NCBI GenBank assembly: GCA_035532535.1
Contig: DATKQT010000023.1
Span: 1-64,000, forward strand
Reading direction: 5' to 3'
DNA: 64,000 nucleotides
Origin: Palsa-739 sp035532535
Lineage (GTDB): Bacteria > Actinomycetota > Thermoleophilia > Gaiellales > Gaiellaceae
A program made the translations under genes and the position numbers. The notes beneath the pieces are model-generated. The model was not told the origin of the DNA. It searched no databases and was given only the letters and a program-made list of their open reading frames with translations. Shown here piece by piece: positions 55,749-63,932 of the stretch (positions within the stretch are counted from its first letter, which is position 1; each line of letters opens with the position of its first letter).

Positions 55749-56971
55749 ACCGAGACTCTCGCAGGAACCTTGCTCAAGAGGTGCTGAGCCGCCGCGCGCC
55801 CGCTCCGCACCGCGCTCTCCATCGTCGCCGGCCAGCCCGTGTCCGTCCACGCGCCCGCGCGCGCGACGTTGGGCTTCGCGGTCTCGACGCCCGGGCGGGT
55901 CACGCCGGGCCGCAGCGCGATGGTCGCGTACGGCTCGCGGCTGACCCGCGACCACACGAGCTCCGCGGCGCCGAGTCGCTCCGTCAACTGCGCGGCCATG
56001 CGGTCGACGAGGTCGCGGCCGCGGACGTCCATCAACTCCGGGACGCCGCTCGCAACCACTGTCAGGTACTGGCCGCCCTCGGGCGCCGCATGGCCGGTGA
56101 GTGCGCCGCGGTCGAACACCCAGTGCGCGTCCGAGCCGAGCAGCCCGGCGACCGGCACGTTCAGGATCGGCCGGTCGAAGAGCAGGTGCACGGACACGAT
56201 CGGCGAGCTCTCGAGCCCTGGATCCGGCTCCCCGAGCAGGCGCGCAGACTCGGCCGGTGGCACCGCGACGACGATCGCGTCGGCGTCGAGGTCGTCCAGC
56301 GACTCGACTCGCTCGTCGAGGCGCACCCGGTCGCCGAGCACGCGGCCGGCGGCGTCGCCGTGCATCCAGCCGAGCGGCTTCAGCGGCAAGACGAGATCCG
56401 AGTTCGCGCGCGGGCCGAGCAGCGCCGTGCGCACGGTGAAGAGGCCCGCCTCGGGATCGACCTCGTCCGTGCGCAGATTGAGCGCAGGCCGGATGAACAC
56501 ATCCCAAAAGCGTGTTATCGAGATGTCGCTTTCTCCGACGCGCCGAAGCACGTCTCCGAACGTCTCTTTCGGTCGCGACTGCGCGGAGCGCAGTCGCGTG
56601 AGTGTCAACGGCAGTCGCAGCCGGTCTCGGAGCGGGAGGTGCCCATAGCGCAGAAGCGCCGAGAGCGAGGGCGCAATGTCCGCGCGCTGCGCGTGCTCAT
56701 CGAACACCGGCAGCGCGAGGCGCTTGCGCAGCACCGAGCCGCCTTCGCCGACCCGTTCGAGGAAGCGGAGGTACTCCGTGAAACAGCCGAGCCCGATGTG
56801 TTGGCCGTTGTCCGGCGGCGGCCGCGGATCGCCGTCGCGCTCGGGCAGCGTCTGCACCGCGCCGCCGAGTGTCGGCCGCGACTCGTGCACCGTGACATCG
56901 ACGCCGGCGTCGGTGAGGTCGAGCGCGGCGGCGAGGCCTGCGAGCCCGCCGCCCACAACTGCGACCCTCAT
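55745..56971 (-). CDS. hpnE: Hydroxysqualene dehydroxylase HpnE
   Basis: A 408-residue FAD enzyme of the amine-oxidase superfamily. MRVAVVGGGLAGLAAALDL is the Rossmann motif, with RPTLGGAVQT after it and the C-terminal GAWTDTGWPATMESAVRSG completing FAD binding. HpnE reduces hydroxysqualene, made by HpnC, to squalene. ATG 56971 overlaps hpnD by ATGA. Gene order and family together fix the assignment. Confidence 0.92.
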   Translation of the reverse strand: MRVAVVGGGLAGLAAALDLTDAGVDVTVHESRPTLGGAVQTLPERDGDPRPPPDNGQHIGLGCFTEYLRFLERVGEGGSVLRKRLALPVFDEHAQRADIAPSLSALLRYGHLPLRDRLRLPLTLTRLRSAQSRPKETFGDVLRRVGESDISITRFWDVFIRPALNLRTDEVDPEAGLFTVRTALLGPRANSDLVLPLKPLGWMHGDAAGRVLGDRVRLDERVESLDDLDADAIVVAVPPAESARLLGEPDPGLESSPIVSVHLLFDRPILNVPVAGLLGSDAHWVFDRGALTGHAAPEGGQYLTVVASGVPELMDVRGRDLVDRMAAQLTERLGAAELVWSRVSREPYATIALRPGVTRPGVETAKPNVARAGAWTDTGWPATMESAVRSGRAAAQHLLSKVPARVSV

Positions 56972-57777
56972 CGCACGATCCCGCGCGCGACCACGGCGAG
57001 CTTTGCGGGCGTGGACAGCCGGCACGACGCGGAGAACACGTCGAAGCCGTTCGCCTCCATGCGGTCGAGCTGGCCGCGGTAGAGCCCGGCGAACGTGGCC
57101 ACGCACAGCGCGCTGCGCCGGTCGAGCGAGTCGAGCAGCTGCAGGCCCTCGTCCAGATGCACGCGCGCACGCGCTGCCTGGAACGCCATCAGCTCTCGCC
57201 ACTCCGGGCCGACGGCGAGCTCGTGCACGCCGAAGCGATCGAGCTCATCCTGCGGAAGGTAGACGCGGCCGAGCGTTCTGTCCTCGTCGACGTCGCGCAT
57301 GATGTTGATCAGCTGGAGCGCGATGCCGAGCGTTTGTGCGCGCCCGACGTCGTCGCTGCCGTACACGGCGACGCACGCGACCCCGACTGCGCCGGCGACC
57401 TTCTCGCAGTACGCGCGCAGCTCGTCGAAGGTCGCGTACCGCGGCTTGACGAGATCCTGCAGCCCCCCGTCGACGAGCGCGGAGAGCTCGTCGCGCGGAA
57501 TGCCGAACCGAGCGCGCGCGTCCGTGAGCGCGACGTGCATCGCGGTCGCGGGAGGATCGTCGAGCGCGTCGCGCAGCGCTTCGAGCCGCGCCCGCTTCTC
57601 GTCCGCCGGAGCGTCACCGTCGGCGACGTCGTCCACCTCGCGCGCAAAGGCGTAGATCGCGGCGATGGCGCGGCGCTTTGGACGCGGCAAGACCATGATC
57701 CCGTACGCGAAGTTCTTCGCGCGCGCGCGTGTGACACGCTGTACTTCCGCGTACGCCTGCTCGACCGTGGTGCTCAT
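56968..57777 (-). CDS. hpnD: Presqualene diphosphate synthase HpnD
   Basis: A 269-residue squalene/phytoene-synthase-family enzyme joining two farnesyl diphosphates to presqualene diphosphate. Both Asp-rich Mg2+ motifs are present (AFAREVDDVAD near 45 and NIMRDVDEDRTLGRVYLP near 165). GTG/ATG overlap with hpnC is at 57774-57777. HpnD is distinguished from HpnC by order and by similarity to phytoene synthases. Confidence 0.92.
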   Translation of the reverse strand: MSTTVEQAYAEVQRVTRARAKNFAYGIMVLPRPKRRAIAAIYAFAREVDDVADGDAPADEKRARLEALRDALDDPPATAMHVALTDARARFGIPRDELSALVDGGLQDLVKPRYATFDELRAYCEKVAGAVGVACVAVYGSDDVGRAQTLGIALQLINIMRDVDEDRTLGRVYLPQDELDRFGVHELAVGPEWRELMAFQAARARVHLDEGLQLLDSLDRRSALCVATFAGLYRGQLDRMEANGFDVFSASCRLSTPAKLAVVARGIVR

Positions 57778-58580
57778 CGGACGAGGGTGAGCGCCGCCTC
57801 CCGCGCCAGCCGGGCACGCGACGGCCGCGGCCGCTGGGTGAAGAGATCCCAGCCGGCGGCTTCGAGCGAGTCGAGCGCCGCGAGGCCGCCGCGCCCGAAG
57901 AGCGCGACCGCGCGGCCGAGCCGTCCGCCGATGCCCTCACGGAGGGCGTCCGCCGCCGCCAGCAGCCCTGCCGCGCGCTCCGCCTCGAAGCGAAGGAGCG
58001 CCGTCAATCCGCCGTTCGCGCGGTCGAGCGGCGGGTTGCCGAAGCTCCGCCGGTCCTCGGCCGGCAGGTAGATGCGTCCGAGCTCGAGGTCGCGCGGCAC
58101 ATCCTGGAGGAAGTTGACGAGCTGCAGCCCCGTGCAGACCGAGTCGCTCGCGGCCACCAGCTCGGGATCGTCGAGCCGGCGCAGCACACCGAGGACGAGG
58201 CGGCCGCACGGGTCGGCCGAGTGGACGCAGTACCACTTCAGGTCGTCCCAGCTCTCGTACTCGGACACGTGCTGGTCCATCCGGTTCGCCTCGATCAAGC
58301 GGTCGAACGGCTCCCGCGGCAGGTCGAACTCGCGCACGGTCGGCTGCACGTTGCGCAGCACCGGCCAGGTAGGGCTGCCGGTGAAGAGGAGCTCCACCTC
58401 TTCTGCGAGCTCGTCGAGGGCGGCCAGCCGGTCGCCGTCGTATGCGTCGCCGAGCTCGTCGACGAGCCGCGCGTAGCAGTAGAGCGCCCGAACGTGCGGG
58501 CGCAGCCGGCGCGGGAAGAGGATCGATCCGACGGGGAAGTTCTCGCCCGCCGCGCGGGCCGCGACCTCGGCGACTTCCAT
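57774..58580 (-). CDS. hpnC: Hydroxysqualene synthase HpnC
   Basis: A 268-residue squalene-synthase-like enzyme converting presqualene diphosphate to hydroxysqualene. Asp motifs are YARLVDELGD and NFLQDVPRDLELGRIYLP. It is the first gene of the hopanoid operon. ATG 58580 has no ribosome-binding site but a TATGCT box six bases upstream, consistent with a leaderless transcript. The 163-nt palindrome begins 16 bases upstream. Confidence 0.92.
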   Translation of the reverse strand: MEVAEVAARAAGENFPVGSILFPRRLRPHVRALYCYARLVDELGDAYDGDRLAALDELAEEVELLFTGSPTWPVLRNVQPTVREFDLPREPFDRLIEANRMDQHVSEYESWDDLKWYCVHSADPCGRLVLGVLRRLDDPELVAASDSVCTGLQLVNFLQDVPRDLELGRIYLPAEDRRSFGNPPLDRANGGLTALLRFEAERAAGLLAAADALREGIGGRLGRAVALFGRGGLAALDSLEAAGWDLFTQRPRPSRARLAREAALTLVR

Positions 58581-58586
58581 TGAACA

Positions 58587-58592
58587 AGCATA
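58587..58592 (-). promoter_or_regulatory. Putative -10 box of hpnC
   Basis: On the minus strand TATGCT ends six bases before ATG 58580, which would place the RNA start at the start codon. No convincing -35 is seen; the region where it should be is occupied by the end of the 163-nt palindrome. Confidence 0.45.
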
Positions 58593-58595
58593 CGA

Positions 58596-58758
58596 GTGGT
58601 GTGGCCGGTGACGTTGCCGCGTTCCTGGGTCGCGAGCACCAAGCGATGCAAGGGACGCAGGGAGCGCCGATAGCGGTGCTATCGGCGCGACTGAGGACGC
58701 CGCAGCGCGCAGCATGATCGCGGGCCAGGGACCCGGCGAACGTTGCCGGCCACACCAC
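58596..58758. repeat. 163-nt imperfect palindrome (MITE-like or structured RNA)
   Basis: The two ends are inverted repeats (GTGGTGTGGCCGG at 58596-58608 with its complement at 58746-58758, extended by a further ACGTT block). The middle is a perfect 11-bp hairpin (58664-58674 with 58678-58688, loop 58675-58677). The arms between them remain partly complementary with several bulges, so the whole segment can fold into one long hairpin. It carries no gene and lies between the divergent hpnC and STAS genes. A non-autonomous transposable element, or a structured RNA or operator, are all possible. Confidence 0.65.
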
Positions 58759-58769
58759 ATGCAGGGTTG

Positions 58770-59144
58770 GTGGTTGAATCCGCTCTCGTGGAGGGCAGTC
58801 CGGGGGGCCGGGTCGATCCCGTCGCCGGCGTCGACCGGCGCGACGGCAACGTCGTCGTGCGCCTGGCCGGGGAGCTCGACCTCTACAACGCGCATCAGGT
58901 TCGCGAGACCCTGGTCGCCTGCTCGGACGAGAATCCGACGCGGCTCGTCGTCGACCTCGGCGGGGTGCAGTTCATCGACTCGACCGCGCTCGGCGTGCTC
59001 GTCGAGGCCCGCAGCCGGATGACGGACAAGCAGGCGTTTGTGCTCGCCGCGCCCGGCGCGGAGGCGCGGCGCGCGCTCGAGGTCTCCGGGCTCGACCGGC
59101 ACTTCAACCTCAGCGCGACGGTCGACGAAGCGTTAGCGTCCTGA
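58770..59144 (+). CDS. STAS-domain anti-sigma factor antagonist
   Basis: A 124-residue STAS domain protein. VVVRLAGELDLYNAHQVRETL is the first half and LVVDLGGVQFIDSTALGVLVEA the second. DSTALGVL carries the serine that anti-sigma kinases phosphorylate in SpoIIAA-type antagonists. GTG 58770 is chosen; TTG 58743 is upstream but inside the palindrome end. No kinase gene is near. It is 2 nt from the aminopeptidase gene. Confidence 0.85.
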   Translation: MVESALVEGSPGGRVDPVAGVDRRDGNVVVRLAGELDLYNAHQVRETLVACSDENPTRLVVDLGGVQFIDSTALGVLVEARSRMTDKQAFVLAAPGAEARRALEVSGLDRHFNLSATVDEALAS

Positions 59145-59146
59145 CC

Positions 59147-60385
59147 GTGGACGGCGGAGGGATTCTCGAGCCGGCGCTGCTCGAGCGGTACGCGGACGCG
59201 ATCACGAAGTCCATCTCGCTCAAACGCGGCGACACGATCGTCGTCCGCGGCGCACCGGCGCACCGCGAGCTGATGGTCGCCGTTGCGGCGTCCGCCTATC
59301 GCGGCGGCGCGCACGCAGTCGAGGCCATCTATTCGGATCCGCTCGTCATGCGCGCGCGGCTCGTCCACGGCCGTCCGGACGCACTCGGCGTCCTCACGCC
59401 CTGGCACAAGCAGCGGCTGCGCGAGCTGATGAAGCCGGATGCGGCGGAGATCTATATCAGCGGCGAGAGCGACCCGGGCTTCCTCGACGGCATCCCGCAG
59501 AAACGGATCATGACGGAGTACGCGCGCGCGGGCGCGCAGACGAAGGCGTTCCGCCGCGCGAGCCTTGCCATGCGTGTGCGCTGGACGATCGCCGGCTGGC
59601 CGACCGATCACTGGGCGAGCCAGGTCTATCCGCGGCTTCCGCTCCTGAAGGCGAAGCGGAAGCTCGCGCAGGACCTGCTCCACTTCTGCCGGCTCACCGA
59701 CGCGGACGGGCCGGGCTCGACCGGATGGATCAACCATTGCCGCGGCATCGTGCGCCGCTCGGAGAAGCTGACGCGGCTCGCACTCACGCGTGTGGAGTTG
59801 CGCGGTCCGGGCACCGCACTGGACCTGCGCCTCGTCCCCGGCACGCAGTGGCTCGGCGGCCTGGAGAAGACGCACATGGGCACCACCATCGCGGCGAACA
59901 TGCCGACGGAGGAGACGTTCACGAGTCCCGACGCGACAGCGACGGAAGGGACGTTCACGTGCACGTTCCCGCTCTCGTTTCAAGGGCGGCTGATCGAAGG
60001 CCTACGCGGGGAGTTCCGCGGCGGCAGGCTTGTCCGGCTCGAGGCCGCGAACAAGAGCGACCGAGACTTCGTCGCCGGCTACATCGACAGCGACCCGAAG
60101 AAGAACGGCCGCCGGCTCGGCGAAGTCGCGCTCGTCGATTCGACGTCGCGGATCGGGCAGAGCGGCCGAACCTACTTCGACACGCTGCTGGACGAGAACG
60201 CGACAGCGCACATCGCCTTCGGCTCCGGCTTCGGCGGCACGCGCTCGGTGAAGCCTGCGCGCGCGCTCAACGAGTCGCCCGTCCATCTCGACGTCATGAT
60301 CGGCAGCCCCGACTTCGAGGTCACTGGCTACACGGCCAAGGGCAAGAAGGTCGCCGTCATCAAAGACGGCCTCTGGCAGATCTAA
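59147..60385 (+). CDS. M29-family aminopeptidase (AmpS/aminopeptidase T)
   Basis: A 412-residue metallo-aminopeptidase of family M29. Metal ligands are expected in NMPTEETFTSP (Glu), in GEVALVD (Glu), in ENATAHIAFGSG (His) and in ESPVHLDVMIGS (His, Asp); all are present. It removes N-terminal residues from peptides in the cytoplasm. Start GTG 59147 has a TAGCGT box seven bases before it. The stop overlaps the convergent phospholipase-like gene by 4 bp. Confidence 0.9.
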   Translation: MDGGGILEPALLERYADAITKSISLKRGDTIVVRGAPAHRELMVAVAASAYRGGAHAVEAIYSDPLVMRARLVHGRPDALGVLTPWHKQRLRELMKPDAAEIYISGESDPGFLDGIPQKRIMTEYARAGAQTKAFRRASLAMRVRWTIAGWPTDHWASQVYPRLPLLKAKRKLAQDLLHFCRLTDADGPGSTGWINHCRGIVRRSEKLTRLALTRVELRGPGTALDLRLVPGTQWLGGLEKTHMGTTIAANMPTEETFTSPDATATEGTFTCTFPLSFQGRLIEGLRGEFRGGRLVRLEAANKSDRDFVAGYIDSDPKKNGRRLGEVALVDSTSRIGQSGRTYFDTLLDENATAHIAFGSGFGGTRSVKPARALNESPVHLDVMIGSPDFEVTGYTAKGKKVAVIKDGLWQI

Positions 60386-61770
60386 CCGTCCACGAGCAAA
60401 CCGCTGATCGGGCCCCACAGCGCCTGTGCGCGTCGGGACACGTGCGGGAGGAGCGTCAGTCGGTGCTGGACGTACCCGTCGCGGCGCCGCCGCTCCAACT
60501 CCTCTTCGGCTCGCGGCCGCCACACCTCGTCGACGAGCGCGGTCGGGTCGCCGGACACATCGTCGATCGAACACTCGAGATGCTCCGCCCAGAGCTGCAG
60601 CCGCGCTGCACGAACGGTGGCCTCGTCGTGGACGACGACGTTCACCTCGGTGTCGTTGAAGAGCGAGTGCTCGTTCAGGTTCGCGGAGCCGATCGTGAGC
60701 CAGCGATCGTCGACGATCCCGATCTTCGCGTGCACGTACACGATGCTGCCGCCACGGCCGGGCTGGTAGAGCGTGCAGGCGAGGAAGCGCGACACGCCCC
60801 CACCTTTTTCGTCCGCATCCACGAGCACACCCACCTGGCCGCGCGTGTCGTCGCCTCCGTTGTTCGGGCGCGCCGGTAGGAGCACGACGACACGGAAGTC
60901 GTCGCTCGGCGGGCGACGGAGCTTCTCGGCCAGCACCGCGACGACCTCGCTCGACCAGAGGAACTGGCTCTCGAGATAGACGAGTCGCTCGGCGCTTCGG
61001 AGAGCGCGGAGGTAACTCTCCAGGATGGAGAACTCGCCGCCACGAAGCGCGGGATAGATCCGCTCCGGCACGGTCCGCACGAGCTGCACGTCCACGCTGC
61101 CCTCCGCTGCGCCGGCCGCCCGAACGCCGACGTCGATTCCGGTCACGGCCTCCCAGCGCAGACGGATGTGCTCGGCGACGTCTGCCACCACGGGCCCCTC
61201 CAGCCGGACGCATGCGTCGTGCCAGCCGACGCGGCCGCGCGGGTCGTGGTTTCCCCCGTCGAGTCGGTCGCCGGAGAACGACGTCAGGTCGATCCCGCCG
61301 ACGTACGCGACGCGGTCATCGACGAGCACGAGTTTCTCGTGGTGACAGTGCATCGGCCGTTCCTTCGCGTCGAGCGCGACCTCGACGCGCGTCCCGCGAA
61401 CGAGCCCGTCCCGCATCTGCCGCACTTCGGCGCGGTCGGGATGAAAGAGGGGAAGCGGCGCGCCCGCCCAGGCGAGGACGCGGACGGGCACCCGTTCCGC
61501 CGTGTCGCCGAGCAACGCGGCGAGCGTCGGGCCGCCCTCGCCGAGCGTCAGCCCCGGAGTGAAGAACCAGCCGGCGATGTTGACGTGCGAGCGCGCGGCC
61601 TCGATGTCGGCGGCGATGCGCGGAAGGACCTCCGCCCCGTCCACGAGCGGCTCGACGCGAGTGCCGGCGCGCGCCGGAAACGCCCCTGCGCCGGCCCACC
61701 CGAAGGCGGCCGCCTCCAGGACGGAGGCGTGGCCGGCCCGGCCGAGGCGACGCCGGTGGTGGGCGCGCAC
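60382..61770 (-). CDS. Phospholipase-D/cardiolipin-synthase-like protein
   Basis: About 462 residues with two HKD motifs: HCHHEKLVLVDDRVAYVGGID and YVHAKIGIVDDRWLTIGSAN, each with the H-x-K-x4-D of the PLD superfamily. Members make or cleave phosphodiesters, for example cardiolipin. No membrane helix at the N-terminus. GTG 61770 is a conservative start. The frame remains coding-like for 21 more codons up to the end of the PBP gene (an ATT at 61833 overlaps its TAG), so the true start may be there. It follows the PBP gene, with which it may be co-transcribed. Confidence 0.85.
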   Translation of the reverse strand: MRAHHRRRLGRAGHASVLEAAAFGWAGAGAFPARAGTRVEPLVDGAEVLPRIAADIEAARSHVNIAGWFFTPGLTLGEGGPTLAALLGDTAERVPVRVLAWAGAPLPLFHPDRAEVRQMRDGLVRGTRVEVALDAKERPMHCHHEKLVLVDDRVAYVGGIDLTSFSGDRLDGGNHDPRGRVGWHDACVRLEGPVVADVAEHIRLRWEAVTGIDVGVRAAGAAEGSVDVQLVRTVPERIYPALRGGEFSILESYLRALRSAERLVYLESQFLWSSEVVAVLAEKLRRPPSDDFRVVVLLPARPNNGGDDTRGQVGVLVDADEKGGGVSRFLACTLYQPGRGGSIVYVHAKIGIVDDRWLTIGSANLNEHSLFNDTEVNVVVHDEATVRAARLQLWAEHLECSIDDVSGDPTALVDEVWRPRAEEELERRRRDGYVQHRLTLLPHVSRRAQALWGPISGLLVDG

Positions 61771-61828
61771 TGCGCGCTCGACACCGTCGCCGATCGCGCC
61801 GTCGATGCGGTCGAGCGGGAACAGGCGC

Positions 61829-63889
61829 CTAATGCCCGCCCGGCGCCGCCGGCTGCACCGCCGGCCCTGGTGGGACGTTGATGATCGTCTGCGTCGGAGT
61901 GATCGTCTGCGTCGGAGTCGTCGGGATGGGGTAGCTCGCGCCGTACGTCGTCGTCCCGGTGATCTGCGGCGTCGGGAAGCCGAGCGGGAGCATGCCTGCC
62001 GTCGCAGCTGACATGAAGTCGTGCCAGATCTCGGCGGGGAGCGTGCCTCCGGCGACGCTGCCGACACCCTCGACGTTCGTGAGCGGGATCTCGGCATTCG
62101 GATATCCGACCCACACGCACGTCGCGAGCTGCGGCACGTAGCCGCAGAACCACGCGTCCTGGAAGTTCTCCGCGGTGCCGGTCTTGCCGGCGGCAGGACG
62201 CCCGATGGAGGCGGCGGTACCGGTGCCGTGTTGGACGACACCCTCGAGCGCGTACGTGACCTGGTCGGCGACGCTGCTCGAGATGGCCTGGTCGCCTCGA
62301 GTGGTCAGCCGGCCGAGGACGCTGCTGTTCGGCGCGCGCACGAACTCGAACGCCTGCGGCGCGTGGTGCACCCCGTGCGCTGCGAGCGTCGCGTACCCGT
62401 CCGTCATCTCGAGCGGATTCACCGCCTGCGTCCCGAGCGTGATCGAGCACACCGGCTGCAGATTCGTCGTGATCCCCATGCGATGCGCCACCGGAACGAC
62501 ATTCGACGGCCCGATCTTGGCAACGAGTTGCGCGAAGATCGTGTTCACCGAGTTCGCCGTCGCGCTGAGAAGGTTCATGTAGCCCGCGCTCTCGTCGGCG
62601 TAGTTGTGCACGTCCCACGGTCCTTGCGGTCCGTCGCAGCTGTGGTCGGGAATGACGAGCGAGGGCGGCCCCGAGAAGCTCGAGTACAGCGAGATGCCTT
62701 GCTGGATCGCGGTCGCGAGCACGAACGGCTTGAACGAGCTGCCCGCAGTGCGCGTGCTCTGGGTTGCGAGATTGAAACTCAGCTTCGTGCCGTCAGGCAA
62801 GTATCCGACCATCGCCCGCACCGCTCCGGTCCGCGGATCGATCGCGACGAGCGCCGCGGCTGGATCGGACGGGTGCCGCAGCACGCCGCGCACCGCCGAG
62901 AGGGCGCTCTCCTCCATGCTCGGGTCGAGCGTCGTCCGCACGCGGAGCCCGCCGGCGGCGACGCGACGCGGGCCGTACTTCGCCACGAGCTGCTGCTCCG
63001 CCCAACCGAGGAAGTTCTCGTGCTGCTGGCGCTTGTACAGCGTGCCCGGCTTCAGTCCGAGCGGCGCAGCGAGAGCGCGCGTGTACTCATCTGCCGTGAT
63101 CGCCCGATTGGCGAGCATCGCGCGCAGCACCTCGTCGCGGCGCCCCATCGCCGCCGCCGGATGCAGGAGCGGGTCGTAGACCGACGGCGCCTGCGGCAAC
63201 CCCGCGAGCAGCGCAGACTGCGCGAGCGAGAGGTCCTGCGCCCGCGTCGAGAAGAACGTCTCGGCCGCCGCCTGCGCACCGTGCGCGGCCCGGCCGTAGA
63301 ACACCTCGTTGAGATACGCGTTCAGGATCCGCGGCTTCGACCACACCTGCGCGAGCTTGATGGCAAGGCAGGCTTCCTTGAGCTTGCGCGAGAGCGTGCG
63401 GCTCGCGTTCCCGATGTACAGGTTGCGAACGAGCTCCTGCGTGATCGTCGACCCGCCCTGCACGATCCTGCCCGCGGACACGTCCGAGTAGAGCGCGCGC
63501 AGGATGCCCTGATAGTCGAGGGCGCCGTGCTGCCAGAAGCGGCGATCCTCGATCGCGACCGTCCCGGTGCGCAGGTACGGCGAGATCTGGTCGAGGCGGA
63601 GCGGCTGCCGGTACACGCTCGACGGGACGACGCCGAGCAGCGTCCCGTTGTCCGCGTACAGGAACGAGTTCTGGCCGAGCGCGACGGGCGCGAGTGCGTT
63701 CAGGCTGCAGGTGTCGAGCAGGACAGCGCGTCCGCTCGCAGCGGCGCCGGCGAGCACGACCGCGAGCACGGCGACGGCGACAAGAGCGGCGACGCCGGCC
63801 TTGCGCCTGCCCTGAACCCGGCGCAGCCGTGACCGTCGCGCAAGCAGGAGCGCGGCGAGCTCGAGGTCGGCACGATTGCGGTCCTGCAC
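61829..63889 (-). CDS. Class A penicillin-binding protein
   Basis: A 686-residue bifunctional peptidoglycan synthase. A short cytoplasmic part and one membrane helix (KAGVAALVAVAVLAVVLAGAA) come first. The glycosyltransferase domain (about 90-260) has the catalytic glutamate in AIEDRRFWQHGALD and GGSTITQELVRNLY. The transpeptidase domain (about 330-640) has SxxK in AGSSFKPF, a TANSVNT region for SxN and the KTGT in AGKTGTAENF. A Thr/Pro-rich tail (TPTQTITPTQTI, a repeated unit) ends the protein. Start 63889. The gene has the order typical of PonA/PBP1A. Confidence 0.94.
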   Translation of the reverse strand: MQDRNRADLELAALLLARRSRLRRVQGRRKAGVAALVAVAVLAVVLAGAAASGRAVLLDTCSLNALAPVALGQNSFLYADNGTLLGVVPSSVYRQPLRLDQISPYLRTGTVAIEDRRFWQHGALDYQGILRALYSDVSAGRIVQGGSTITQELVRNLYIGNASRTLSRKLKEACLAIKLAQVWSKPRILNAYLNEVFYGRAAHGAQAAAETFFSTRAQDLSLAQSALLAGLPQAPSVYDPLLHPAAAMGRRDEVLRAMLANRAITADEYTRALAAPLGLKPGTLYKRQQHENFLGWAEQQLVAKYGPRRVAAGGLRVRTTLDPSMEESALSAVRGVLRHPSDPAAALVAIDPRTGAVRAMVGYLPDGTKLSFNLATQSTRTAGSSFKPFVLATAIQQGISLYSSFSGPPSLVIPDHSCDGPQGPWDVHNYADESAGYMNLLSATANSVNTIFAQLVAKIGPSNVVPVAHRMGITTNLQPVCSITLGTQAVNPLEMTDGYATLAAHGVHHAPQAFEFVRAPNSSVLGRLTTRGDQAISSSVADQVTYALEGVVQHGTGTAASIGRPAAGKTGTAENFQDAWFCGYVPQLATCVWVGYPNAEIPLTNVEGVGSVAGGTLPAEIWHDFMSAATAGMLPLGFPTPQITGTTTYGASYPIPTTPTQTITPTQTIINVPPGPAVQPAAPGGH

Positions 63890-63932
63890 TGCCCGTGGGT
63901 TCTTTCGCGCCCACGCGCGCGTGAAACAGTCT

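Noticed and set aside
62021..63832. A 603-codon open frame antisense to the penicillin-binding protein gene
   Set aside because: Arg- and Val-rich with no motif; the minus-strand frame has all PBP motifs.
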